Under the pieces are notes generated by a model. It did no database searches. It saw only the letters and a program-made list of their open reading frames with translations, and was not told where the DNA came from. Of a stretch of DNA of 64,000 nt, positions 49,936-57,932 are shown in pieces (within the stretch, counting starts at the first letter, position 1; the number at the start of each line of letters is the position of its first letter). This DNA is from Kibdelosporangium philippinense (lineage in GTDB: Bacteria > Actinomycetota > Actinomycetes > Mycobacteriales > Pseudonocardiaceae). The stretch lies in the NCBI RefSeq assembly GCF_021390435.2, contig NZ_JAJVCN010000001.1, positions 2,914,001 through 2,978,000 on the forward strand, written 5' to 3'. The translations under genes were made by a program, and so were the position numbers.

Positions 49936-51228
49936 ATGCGAACACCTGCACTGGTCCTCGCGGCGGCACTGACCGCCACGCTGCCGCTCTCCGCGGACGC
50001 TGAGCCGTCGTCGGAGAGCGGCAGCTTTCGTGTGGTGGCCACTGGTTTGGCGGGTCCGTACGAGATCACCCTCGGGCCGGACGGGATGCTCTGGACAACC
50101 GAGAAGGCCGGTCGGCGAGTGTTGCGGATCGACCCGAAGACAGGGGACAAGCACGTCGCCGCGACCATTCCGGACGCCGTGTACTCGGGGCAAGCGGGCG
50201 TGCTCGGGATGGCACTGCGGCTGCCGGATGTTTTCGTCGCCTACACGCATGCTTCAGGGGCCAAGATCGTCAAGTTCACCTACCAGGATGGACAGTTACG
50301 CGATCCGGTCGACGTGATCGCCGGTATGCCGGGTGGGACGGATCACCAATCGGCGCGACTGGTGATCGGCCCGGACAGCAAGCTGTACTACACAATCGGC
50401 GACCAAGGCGCGAACCAGTTCGCCCAGATGTGCAAACCCATTGAGGCCCAACGACTGCCTGCCTCGCCGGACGACCGAGACGCCTATCGCGGGAAAGTGT
50501 TGCGCCTCAACCTGGATGGCTCGATCCCCGCGGACAACCCTGTGCTTGCTGGGGTTCGCAGCCATGTTTACACCTACGGGCATCGCAACGCGCAAGGCCT
50601 GGTGTTCGGGCCGACCGGGATTCTGTACTCCAGCGAGCAGGGCCCGAAGACTGACGACGAAGTGAACATCATCGCGCGCGGCAAGAATTACGGCTGGCCG
50701 CACGTCGCCGGACACCGTGACGACAAGGCTTACGTCTACGGCAACTGGTCGGCCGCTCCGGACTGCGCAGACCTGAACTATGACGACTTCGATTTCCCGT
50801 CTTCCGTGCCGCAGGCGACGGAATCCTCGTGGCATAACGGTTTCGTGCCGCCGATCAAGACCTTCTACACGGTCCCGAGCTCGCACAACTTCATGGACGA
50901 CAAGTGCGCGGATGGCGAGCAGTGGTACATCTGCTGGCCGACCGTGGCCCCGGCGAGCCTGGACTACGTCAACCGAAGCCTGTTGATGCCTGCCCTGAAG
51001 GACGGCACTGTCCACCGGTTGCGGCTCAGCCCTGACGGCACCCGGGTGACTTCGGTCTCGCCGCTTTTCCGGACTGTCAACCGATACCGGGACACCGCGG
51101 TCAGCTCTGACGGCAAGACGGTCTACGTCGCCACGGACAACGTCGGCCAGACAAGGGACGCCGACGGAAAACCCACCGACGCCCTCGCCAATCCCGGCTC
51201 GATCCTCGAGTTCAAGCTAGATTCGTAG
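49936..51228 (+). CDS. Secreted PQQ-dependent sugar dehydrogenase-like protein
   Basis: 430 residues. Signal peptide (1-22). The rest is a six-bladed propeller of the glucose/sorbosone dehydrogenase family: ATGLAGPYEITLGPDGMLWTTEKAGRRVL (blade 1), TDHQSARLVIGPDSKLYYTIGD, YGHRNAQGLVFGP (with the His-Arg-Asn motif), EQGPKTDDEVN and GKNYGWPHV. The family oxidises aldoses with PQQ and Ca. The 3' end overlaps the convergent aldose epimerase gene by 12 bases. Confidence 0.9.
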   Translation: MRTPALVLAAALTATLPLSADAEPSSESGSFRVVATGLAGPYEITLGPDGMLWTTEKAGRRVLRIDPKTGDKHVAATIPDAVYSGQAGVLGMALRLPDVFVAYTHASGAKIVKFTYQDGQLRDPVDVIAGMPGGTDHQSARLVIGPDSKLYYTIGDQGANQFAQMCKPIEAQRLPASPDDRDAYRGKVLRLNLDGSIPADNPVLAGVRSHVYTYGHRNAQGLVFGPTGILYSSEQGPKTDDEVNIIARGKNYGWPHVAGHRDDKAYVYGNWSAAPDCADLNYDDFDFPSSVPQATESSWHNGFVPPIKTFYTVPSSHNFMDDKCADGEQWYICWPTVAPASLDYVNRSLLMPALKDGTVHRLRLSPDGTRVTSVSPLFRTVNRYRDTAVSSDGKTVYVATDNVGQTRDADGKPTDALANPGSILEFKLDS

Positions 51229-52179
51229 CCCCCAGCTGCCACGATACGTCTGGCCGGGTTCGAGCGTGATCAGCCCGTCGCCGGAGTTGAAAGCGTTGGG
51301 CGCGGACGTCATGGGTTCGATACTGATGCCGGAGCGTGCGGGCCGTTCCGGCGCGCCGTCATCGGTGTAGACCTGGATGAACTTGTGCGTATCGTCGACC
51401 CAGACTTGGATCTGGTTGACCGACACCGTCGCTACACCGTCCTTTCTGGTCAGGTCGGTGTAGCAGGTGTTGAGCTTGGCCGTGCCAACGAGTTTCGGGG
51501 TACGGAAGTCGCACGGCGTGCCGTCCACATTGGCCCGTCCGATCGGGATCAGCATGTCGTTGGTGGTGAGATATGTGTGCGCGGGAACGGTCAACGTGCT
51601 GGCGTCGACGTCGACCTTGAAGTAGGGGTGATAGCCGGTTCCCAAGGGCGCGGGCTGATTTCCCGCGTTGCGTGCGGTCAGGGTGACGTGCACGCCGTGG
51701 TTTCGCAGGGCGTATTCCAACTGGAACTGCAGTGTGAACGAGTATCCGTACTGCGGGTGGAGCGTGTAGGCCAGGGTGACGCGGTCCCTGTCGTGCCTCA
51801 CCGGTACCCACGGAACCCAGCTGACCAGGCCGTGAATGGCGTGCCCGCTCCAGTTCTCGCTCGCGGGTGTCTGATATTCGGTGCCTCTGAAGGTGTATGT
51901 GGCGCTGTCGATCCGGTTTGCCCATGGCAGCAGGACTTTGCCGAAGAAGCTGTCCCCGAGCTGGTCGGCCGGGTGGGTGAGCAGGAGTTCACGGCCGTCC
52001 ACCTGCCAGGACCTGAGCGTGGCCCCGACTTCGGTGACCACAAGCTTGTGCTTGCCGCTCGCGATCGGGAACTGCCGCCCGCTCGGCAGCACCGCTTCCT
52101 GCGCGGACGCGGCGGCAGGTAAGGCAAACGGAGCAACTGCGGCCGCGGCGATGACGCCACGGCGGGAGATTTCCGACAT
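51217..52179 (-). CDS. Secreted aldose 1-epimerase family protein
   Basis: 320 residues from the ATG at 52179, chosen because a twin-arginine signal follows at once (SRRGVIAAAAVAPFALPAAASA). The enzyme fold is a galactose mutarotase: GRELLLTHPADQ, the catalytic His in TGYHPYFKV and the catalytic Glu in SIEPMTSAPNAF. Export by the Tat pathway is unusual for a mutarotase. It lies beside a PQQ sugar dehydrogenase, so both may handle the same external sugar. Confidence 0.9.
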   Translation of the reverse strand: MSEISRRGVIAAAAVAPFALPAAASAQEAVLPSGRQFPIASGKHKLVVTEVGATLRSWQVDGRELLLTHPADQLGDSFFGKVLLPWANRIDSATYTFRGTEYQTPASENWSGHAIHGLVSWVPWVPVRHDRDRVTLAYTLHPQYGYSFTLQFQLEYALRNHGVHVTLTARNAGNQPAPLGTGYHPYFKVDVDASTLTVPAHTYLTTNDMLIPIGRANVDGTPCDFRTPKLVGTAKLNTCYTDLTRKDGVATVSVNQIQVWVDDTHKFIQVYTDDGAPERPARSGISIEPMTSAPNAFNSGDGLITLEPGQTYRGSWGLRI

Positions 52180-52219
52180 AGCACCATACTTCCGGATAAG
52201 GTGCCGCATGGCGATCGAC

Positions 52220-52885
52220 CTAGGAGGTCACGACTCCGGTTCGCCAGGCCCACGCGGCAACCTCGACGCGGTTGCGGACCCCGAGTTTCCGATACACATT
52301 GGCCAAATGCGTCTTCACGGTCGCCTGCGTCACGTACAACTCGTCGGCGACCTCCTCATTCGTCTTCCCCAGCGCCACCAGCTTCACCACGCCCAACTCC
52401 CGCTCGGTCAGCGGCTCAAGCAGCGGCTGCTCGACAACCTCAGAAGGCTCACCGCGCTGCGGAGCCAAATGCGACAACAACCGCACAGTCACCGCAGGCG
52501 AGATCAACTGGTTCCCACGTGCCGCCGCCCGCACGGCCTCAACGAGCAAAGCCGGGGACATGTCCTTCAGCAAGAACCCCGACGCGCCATTACGCAACGC
52601 CCGGTAGACGTATTCGTCAAGGTCGAAAGTGGTCGCGATCAGGACATTGAGCGGTTCACGGACGCCCGGCCCGGCCAGCAGCCTTGTCGCTTCCAGACCG
52701 TCCAGTTTGGGCATCCGGATATCAAGCAGGCACACGTCCGGCCGTAGCCTGCGGGCTTCCGCCACCGCTGCCTCGCCGTCGCCGACCGAGGCCACTACTT
52801 CCATGTCCGGCTGGGAGTCGAGGATCATCCGGAACGCCGATCGCATCATCTCCTGGTCGTCGGCGATCAGCACACGGATCGTCAT
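52220..52885 (-). CDS. NarL/FixJ family response regulator
   Basis: 221 residues. Receiver domain 1-~120 with ADDQ (acidic pocket), phospho-acceptor Asp55 in CLLDIRMPK, and Lys in FLLKDMSP. The C-terminal LuxR helix-turn-helix (LTERELGVVKLVALGKTNEE ... TVKTHLANVYRKLG) binds DNA. The start overlaps the stop of the kinase gene (ATGA), so they are one operon and a cognate pair. Confidence 0.93.
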   Translation of the reverse strand: MTIRVLIADDQEMMRSAFRMILDSQPDMEVVASVGDGEAAVAEARRLRPDVCLLDIRMPKLDGLEATRLLAGPGVREPLNVLIATTFDLDEYVYRALRNGASGFLLKDMSPALLVEAVRAAARGNQLISPAVTVRLLSHLAPQRGEPSEVVEQPLLEPLTERELGVVKLVALGKTNEEVADELYVTQATVKTHLANVYRKLGVRNRVEVAAWAWRTGVVTS

Positions 52886-54024
52886 GCCCTAGATGATGGC
52901 AGTACGGCCGTGACCGCCCAGCCGGTACCTGTCGATCCGGCCGACAGGCTCCCGCCAACGGACTCGACACGCTCGGCGAGTCCCACTAGTCCAAAACCGC
53001 CGCTGGGCAGGCCGTTCGACGAGGCGATGCCGTCGTTGGTCACGGTGATCCGCACCGATTCGCCGGATTCGCGGGCGCTGACGTCCACCATGGTCACCTC
53101 GGCCGCGTGCCGAAGGATGTTGGTCAATGACTCCTGGACAACGTGCTTCGCCGCGTCGAGGGTCCCTTGTGGCAGGTCACGTACCGCGACATCCGGGTCG
53201 ATCGACACCGAGACGGGCGGACCGGCGAAATTCTCAACGGCTCCGGCCACGACCGAGTCCAATGTCTGATGTGGACGAACCGGGGCCGTGTCGTCCCTGA
53301 GGACTGTGATCATGCTGCGCATCGACACGAGCGCCTCCGATCCGGCCTTCTCGATCCCGGCGAGCATGTCGTCGAGGGCCTGTGGGGAGGGCGCCATGCC
53401 CGCCGCCGTCGTGAACCGGACGGCCTTGGCCTGCGCGACGATCGCGGTGACGTGGTGTGCGACGAAATCGTGCAGGTCACGGGCGTATTCCAGGCGCTGG
53501 GTCTGTCTGGCCAGCTCGAATCCCACGTTGCGCTGCCGGTCGTGCAGCCGCATGTACATGCCAACCAGCACAAGGAACGCCCCGCCGAACACGATGGCGA
53601 CGATGAAGTACTCGATGCGGTCCCACTCCGCCAGCCGCAAGGGCAATATCGGAGCGGCGGCAAACAACAGTGCCGTCAGCGCGACCGCGGGCAGCGGCCG
53701 GAACTGGAGCACCACCCTGACCACGAGGATGCCAAGTCCGAGTAGTTCGATCATGCCGAACGTGTTGTCCGGCGGCACCGGCAGCAGTGTGCAGATGATC
53801 GTGAACCCGATGGAGACCAGCGCGATCCCGGCGACCACCGAGGCGGACAACGTCGGCATCAACACCGTGGCCAGTGGCAACAGGCCACACAGCACGATGC
53901 CGATCGCGCCAGGCACCGACTCGACCGAGAGCCCCTCGAAGATGTCGATGATCACGGCGGCGACGAGGAACATGGCGGTGACGATGCGCTGTACCCAGGT
54001 CATACGGTCGAAGATGCCCAGCAT
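52882..54024 (-). CDS. Sensor histidine kinase (HisKA_3 type)
   Basis: 380 residues. Five to six membrane spans (~12-160), a short linker, then the HisKA_3 dimerisation helix with the phospho-acceptor His185 in ARDLHDFVAHH, and a HATPase domain ending with the GGFGLVGLAERVESVGGSL loop. It would phosphorylate the downstream regulator. The gene faces the ABC transporter operon, a common arrangement where the kinase senses the transporter's substrate, often an antibiotic. Confidence 0.92.
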   Translation of the reverse strand: MLGIFDRMTWVQRIVTAMFLVAAVIIDIFEGLSVESVPGAIGIVLCGLLPLATVLMPTLSASVVAGIALVSIGFTIICTLLPVPPDNTFGMIELLGLGILVVRVVLQFRPLPAVALTALLFAAAPILPLRLAEWDRIEYFIVAIVFGGAFLVLVGMYMRLHDRQRNVGFELARQTQRLEYARDLHDFVAHHVTAIVAQAKAVRFTTAAGMAPSPQALDDMLAGIEKAGSEALVSMRSMITVLRDDTAPVRPHQTLDSVVAGAVENFAGPPVSVSIDPDVAVRDLPQGTLDAAKHVVQESLTNILRHAAEVTMVDVSARESGESVRITVTNDGIASSNGLPSGGFGLVGLAERVESVGGSLSAGSTGTGWAVTAVLPSSRA

Positions 54025-54119
54025 GGCGGCAACGCTACGACACGTATTGACTCAGCGGCCTCATCCTTTCGGCTGAGCGGCGCCTTCTTCACTCGCCTGT
54101 GTGGTTGATCCATCGGAGG

Positions 54120-54920
54120 ATGACTTTGCCCAAGATCGAACCCGTCAAGGTTCAGCTCGACGAGAACGGTGTGTTGATGGATCAGCGAACGGTCGCCGTG
54201 GCCGATCAGCTCGGCAAGGTCTACGGAACAGGCCAGGCAGCCGTGACGGCGCTTGGCGGGGTGTCGGCGCAGTTCCGGCGGGGCGAGTTCACGGCGGTGA
54301 TGGGGCCATCCGGTTCGGGCAAATCGACGTTCATGCACTGTCTGGCCAGTTTGGACACTCCGACGTCCGGCCGCGCGTGGATCGGCGGCGTCGACCTGTC
54401 CTCGCTGTCCGAGGCGAAGCTCACGCGGTTGCGGCGGGACAAGATCGGGTTCATCTTCCAGTCGTTCAACCTGCTGCCCACGCTGACCGCGTGGGAGAAC
54501 ATCGTGCTGCCACTGTCACTGGCCGACCAGAAGCCGGATCCAGTGTGGACCAAGCAGGTCATCGACGCGGTCGGGCTCGCCGACCGGCTCACGCATCGTC
54601 CCGCTGAGTTGTCCGGTGGGCAGCAGCAGCGTGTCGCGTGTGCTCGCGCCCTGGTTTCCCGGCCTGAGCTGATCGTCGCGGACGAGCCGACCGGTAACCT
54701 CGACTCCCGTACCGGCGCGCAAATCCTTGGCCTGCTGCAGATGTGCGCACGCCAATGGGGACAGACAGTCGTGATGGTCACGCACGACCCGCTCGCCGCG
54801 GGATACGCCGACCGCGTGCTGTTCCTGGCTGATGGGCGTCTGGTCGACGAGATGGCCCAGCCGACCGCGGACCGCGTTCTGGACCGGATGCGCCGGTTCG
54901 ACGCGCAGGCGGTGCGCTGA
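54120..54920 (+). CDS. ABC transporter ATP-binding protein (MacB/LolD type)
   Basis: About 266 residues. Walker A GPSGSGKS (62-69), Q-loop IFQSFNLLPTLTAWEN, signature LSGGQQQR, Walker B VADEPTGNLDS and switch His in VMVTHD are all intact. The start is uncertain: ATG at 54120 or ATG at 54177, where the ABC domain proper begins. It is followed with a one-base overlap (TGATG) by the FtsX-type permease gene, with which it forms a transporter. Confidence 0.92.
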   Translation: MTLPKIEPVKVQLDENGVLMDQRTVAVADQLGKVYGTGQAAVTALGGVSAQFRRGEFTAVMGPSGSGKSTFMHCLASLDTPTSGRAWIGGVDLSSLSEAKLTRLRRDKIGFIFQSFNLLPTLTAWENIVLPLSLADQKPDPVWTKQVIDAVGLADRLTHRPAELSGGQQQRVACARALVSRPELIVADEPTGNLDSRTGAQILGLLQMCARQWGQTVVMVTHDPLAAGYADRVLFLADGRLVDEMAQPTADRVLDRMRRFDAQAVR

Positions 54921-57343
54921 TGTTGCGGATGGCGGTTCGTTCGATCCTCGCCAACAAGGTCCGTTTCCTGCTGCCGGTTCTGGCCGTCATGATCGGCGTC
55001 GCCTTCGTCGTCGGCTCGCTGCTGTACGGCTCGTCGGTGCAGAAGGCCCTTGATGGCGTTCAGCCGGACTATTCGGTGAGAATCGAGGTGCGGCAGGATG
55101 TCGAAGCTGGCATCACCCCCGATGTGATGGCGAAGCTGCGTAATGTCGCTGGTGCGAAGGAAGTCGTGCCGGTTGCCGAAGGACCCGCGTTCGTTGTGGA
55201 CAAAAAGGGTGCTTTGGTCGGCCCGCCGTACTATGCGAGCGGTGTCACGTTCGACCCGGTCAATTACAAGCTGACCTCGGGCCAAACACCCAACGGCGTC
55301 AACGAGGTCGCGCTCGATGACTGGACCGCGCAGCGTACCGGCTACAAGGTCGGCGACCAGGTCCGGATCGTCGTCGCGGGCGTTGCCAAGACTGTCAACG
55401 TGGCCGGGATTTTCTCCGCCTCGGACCAGCGAATCACCCAAGGTGGCACGCTCACCGCGTTCGACGACAAGTCGGCGCGCGCTGTCTTCGGCAAGACACC
55501 GGACAGCTACACGGCGGTCAAATTCATTGCCGCGCCAGGAACTTCCGAGTCCACATTGGCCGCGAACGTCGAGGCTATCGCGCCACAGGACGACTACATC
55601 TACGACACGGCAAGCGAAACCATCAAGCTCACCAGCGACTCGAAGATCACCGAGATCTTGCTGAGCTTTGCGGGTATCGCGCTGTTCGTCTCGATCTTCC
55701 TGGTGGCCAACACGTTCACCATGTTGGCTGCGGCACGTTCCCGTGAGCACGCGTTGTTGCGTGCGGTGGGTGCGGAACGCCGGTACGTGCTGCGAATGGT
55801 CTTGGCAGAGGCTGTGGTTCTGGGACTCATTGCGACCGTTCTCGGTTACCTGCTTGGCATCGGGGTCGGTGCGTCGTTGGGCTCGTTGTTCACCGTCAAC
55901 GACGGGCCGCCGATGGCCCTTGAGGTGTTCGGCGTCGGACCTGTGCTGGCCGCGTTGGGCGTCGGGATCGGCGTGACGATCCTCGCCGCGTACATCCCGG
56001 CTCGGCGCGCTGCGGCTGTCCCGCCGATCGCGGCGCTGCGGACCGGCTTGGCGCCGACGAGCAAGTCGTTGCGGCGTCGCAATATCGCGGGTTTCGTGGT
56101 GACTGCTCTTGGTGTTCTGGCCACGATCGCTGCCACCGAGTCACAGGACCTGATCTACCTCGGCGCTCCGCTGCTGCTGATCGGGCTGATCATCCTCACG
56201 CCGCTGTTCGGTGTCGGGCTGGCGGCGGTGCTGCGTGGCCCGATGACGCGCATCGCTGGTGTCCGAGGAACGTTGGCTGTGGAGAACACTCGACGTAACC
56301 CGCGCCGCACAGGCACGACCGCTGGTGCGTTGATAATCGGTCTCGCCATTTGCGCCGCGGTGACGGTTCCGGTCGCGTCACTGCGCGCTGAAGAGGCCAA
56401 ACGCGCGGACACCGGCGACAGCGCGGACGTCCGGATCAGTGCCGTCGACTTCTACGCCAAGATCGGCAAGGACACCGCGACACAGGTCGCGACCGTGCCC
56501 GATGTCCAGGCCGTCACGCCGATCATCGGCGTGCCCGTGGGTCCGGAGAATGACCAGGTGAGTGCGGCCGGAGTGGACGCGGCCAAGGTCAGCCAGTTCT
56601 TCTCGTTCCCGGTCACTTCAGGCTCGCTGAACAACCTGGCCGACGGGATCGCGGTGAGCAGCAAGGAAGCCCAGGCCCACAACTGGGTGGTCGGGAGTGT
56701 CGTGCCGGGCAAGACGGCCTTGCCGGTTGTGGCGATCTTCACCGCGCCGGAGGGATTCGCGTACGGCGCTCTGGTCGGAGCGTCCCAAGCGGACGCTGAC
56801 GCCACCCCGAGCGCGATCCTGATCAAGACCGCGGCGGGGAAGGCCGAGAGCGTTCAGGCCGGGATCCGGACCTTGCTGGACAACCCGACTCTGGTGGTCC
56901 AGACAAAGGCCGAGTACGTCGCGTCCGCTGGCGCTGACCTGGATGTGTTCCTGAACATCCTGTACGCCTTGCTCAGCCTGTCGATCCTGATTGGCGCGCT
57001 CGCGGTGGTGAACACCATGACGATGTCCACTTTGGAACGGATCAGGGAGATCGGCCTGCTGCGGGCGGTCGGCCTTGGCCGCGGTCAGGTCGGCACGATT
57101 CTCCGGCTGGAATCCGTGATCATCGCGGTGCTTGGCGCGATCGCTGGCCTTGCCGCCGGATGCGTGATCGGTGCGGCGGCCGTTGACAGCCTCGGCGGAA
57201 GCACTGCGGTTGTGCTGCCGTGGGATCGGCTTGGGTTGTTCGTCGCTTTGACCGTGGCGATCGGCATTGTCGCGGCGCTGTGGCCCGCGTGGAAAGCGAG
57301 CCGGGTGCCGATCCTGCAGGCGATCCACTCTGACACCGAGTAA
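54920..57343 (+). CDS. FtsX-like ABC permease (two FtsX domains)
   Basis: 807 residues. One N-terminal membrane span, a large extracytoplasmic loop, and two FtsX domains, each with three to four spans (ILLSFAGIALFVSIFLVANTF at ~240; LNILYALLSLSILIGALAVVNTM near 680) and the motif REHALLRAVGA/REIGLLRAVGLGR. This MacB-like fold drives lipoprotein, peptide or antibiotic export through mechanotransmission. The upstream two-component pair likely controls it. Confidence 0.92.
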   Translation: MLRMAVRSILANKVRFLLPVLAVMIGVAFVVGSLLYGSSVQKALDGVQPDYSVRIEVRQDVEAGITPDVMAKLRNVAGAKEVVPVAEGPAFVVDKKGALVGPPYYASGVTFDPVNYKLTSGQTPNGVNEVALDDWTAQRTGYKVGDQVRIVVAGVAKTVNVAGIFSASDQRITQGGTLTAFDDKSARAVFGKTPDSYTAVKFIAAPGTSESTLAANVEAIAPQDDYIYDTASETIKLTSDSKITEILLSFAGIALFVSIFLVANTFTMLAAARSREHALLRAVGAERRYVLRMVLAEAVVLGLIATVLGYLLGIGVGASLGSLFTVNDGPPMALEVFGVGPVLAALGVGIGVTILAAYIPARRAAAVPPIAALRTGLAPTSKSLRRRNIAGFVVTALGVLATIAATESQDLIYLGAPLLLIGLIILTPLFGVGLAAVLRGPMTRIAGVRGTLAVENTRRNPRRTGTTAGALIIGLAICAAVTVPVASLRAEEAKRADTGDSADVRISAVDFYAKIGKDTATQVATVPDVQAVTPIIGVPVGPENDQVSAAGVDAAKVSQFFSFPVTSGSLNNLADGIAVSSKEAQAHNWVVGSVVPGKTALPVVAIFTAPEGFAYGALVGASQADADATPSAILIKTAAGKAESVQAGIRTLLDNPTLVVQTKAEYVASAGADLDVFLNILYALLSLSILIGALAVVNTMTMSTLERIREIGLLRAVGLGRGQVGTILRLESVIIAVLGAIAGLAAGCVIGAAAVDSLGGSTAVVLPWDRLGLFVALTVAIGIVAALWPAWKASRVPILQAIHSDTE

Positions 57344-57348
57344 AAACC

Positions 57349-57394
57349 CTCGTGAGTGGTTATGCCTGTTAGAACTGGCATAACCACTCACGAG
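57349..57394. terminator. CTCGTGAGTGG-type hairpin terminator
   Basis: A perfect 18-bp inverted repeat (57349-57366, 57377-57394) with a 10-base loop, beginning CTCGTGAGTGGTTATG, 5 bases after the permease stop. Same core as the hairpin at 37010-37057. Confidence 0.8.
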
Positions 57395-57395
57395 T

Positions 57396-57932
57396 CGTTG
57401 GCCAGCTTGTCCAGCCGACCTGCAGATCCTTTTCGTGGACGCGCCCGGCCATATCGTCGACGGCCTTTCGTCCGACCAGGGCTATACAATCGGCGTTTCG
57501 CTCATGCAACCGTACAGCCGTGGCACAGTCCGATTGGCGAATGGCGATCCAGCGTCCGCGCCCGTGCTCGACCCGAACTACTTCGGCGACGAACGGGATA
57601 TGGCCACGATGCTCGCCGGGATGAACATTGCCCGGGAAATCGGTCAGGCTCCAGCGTTGGCGCCCTGGCGCGGCGAAGAGCTCGCACCAGGGCCCAAAGA
57701 GGACAGTCGTGAGTACGTCCGCCGGACGCTCGCGTCGTACTGCCATCCCGTCGGCACGTGCAAGATGGGCACCGACGATCAGTCCGTTGTGGATCCCGAC
57801 CTGTGTGTGTACGGAGTCGACGGCCTGAGGATCGCGGACGCTTCCGTGATTCCCGCGATCCCTTCGGCCAACACAGTTGCCACTGTCTATGTCATCGCTG
57901 AACGCGCGGCGGAGTTGATCAGTTCACGGTGA
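57396..57932 (+). pseudogene. GMC oxidoreductase, C-terminal remnant
   Basis: About 178 codons similar to the end of GMC-type flavoenzymes (choline dehydrogenase-like): PADLQILFVDAP, YSRGTVRLANGDP, then the active-site SYCHPVGTCKMG and NTVATVYVIAERAAEL. The FAD-binding N-terminal half (~350 residues) is missing, and the homology begins right after the upstream hairpin. A GTG at 57435 could start a 165-residue product, but without the FAD site it cannot be a working enzyme. Its end overlaps the convergent ceramidase gene by 14 bases. Confidence 0.75.
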
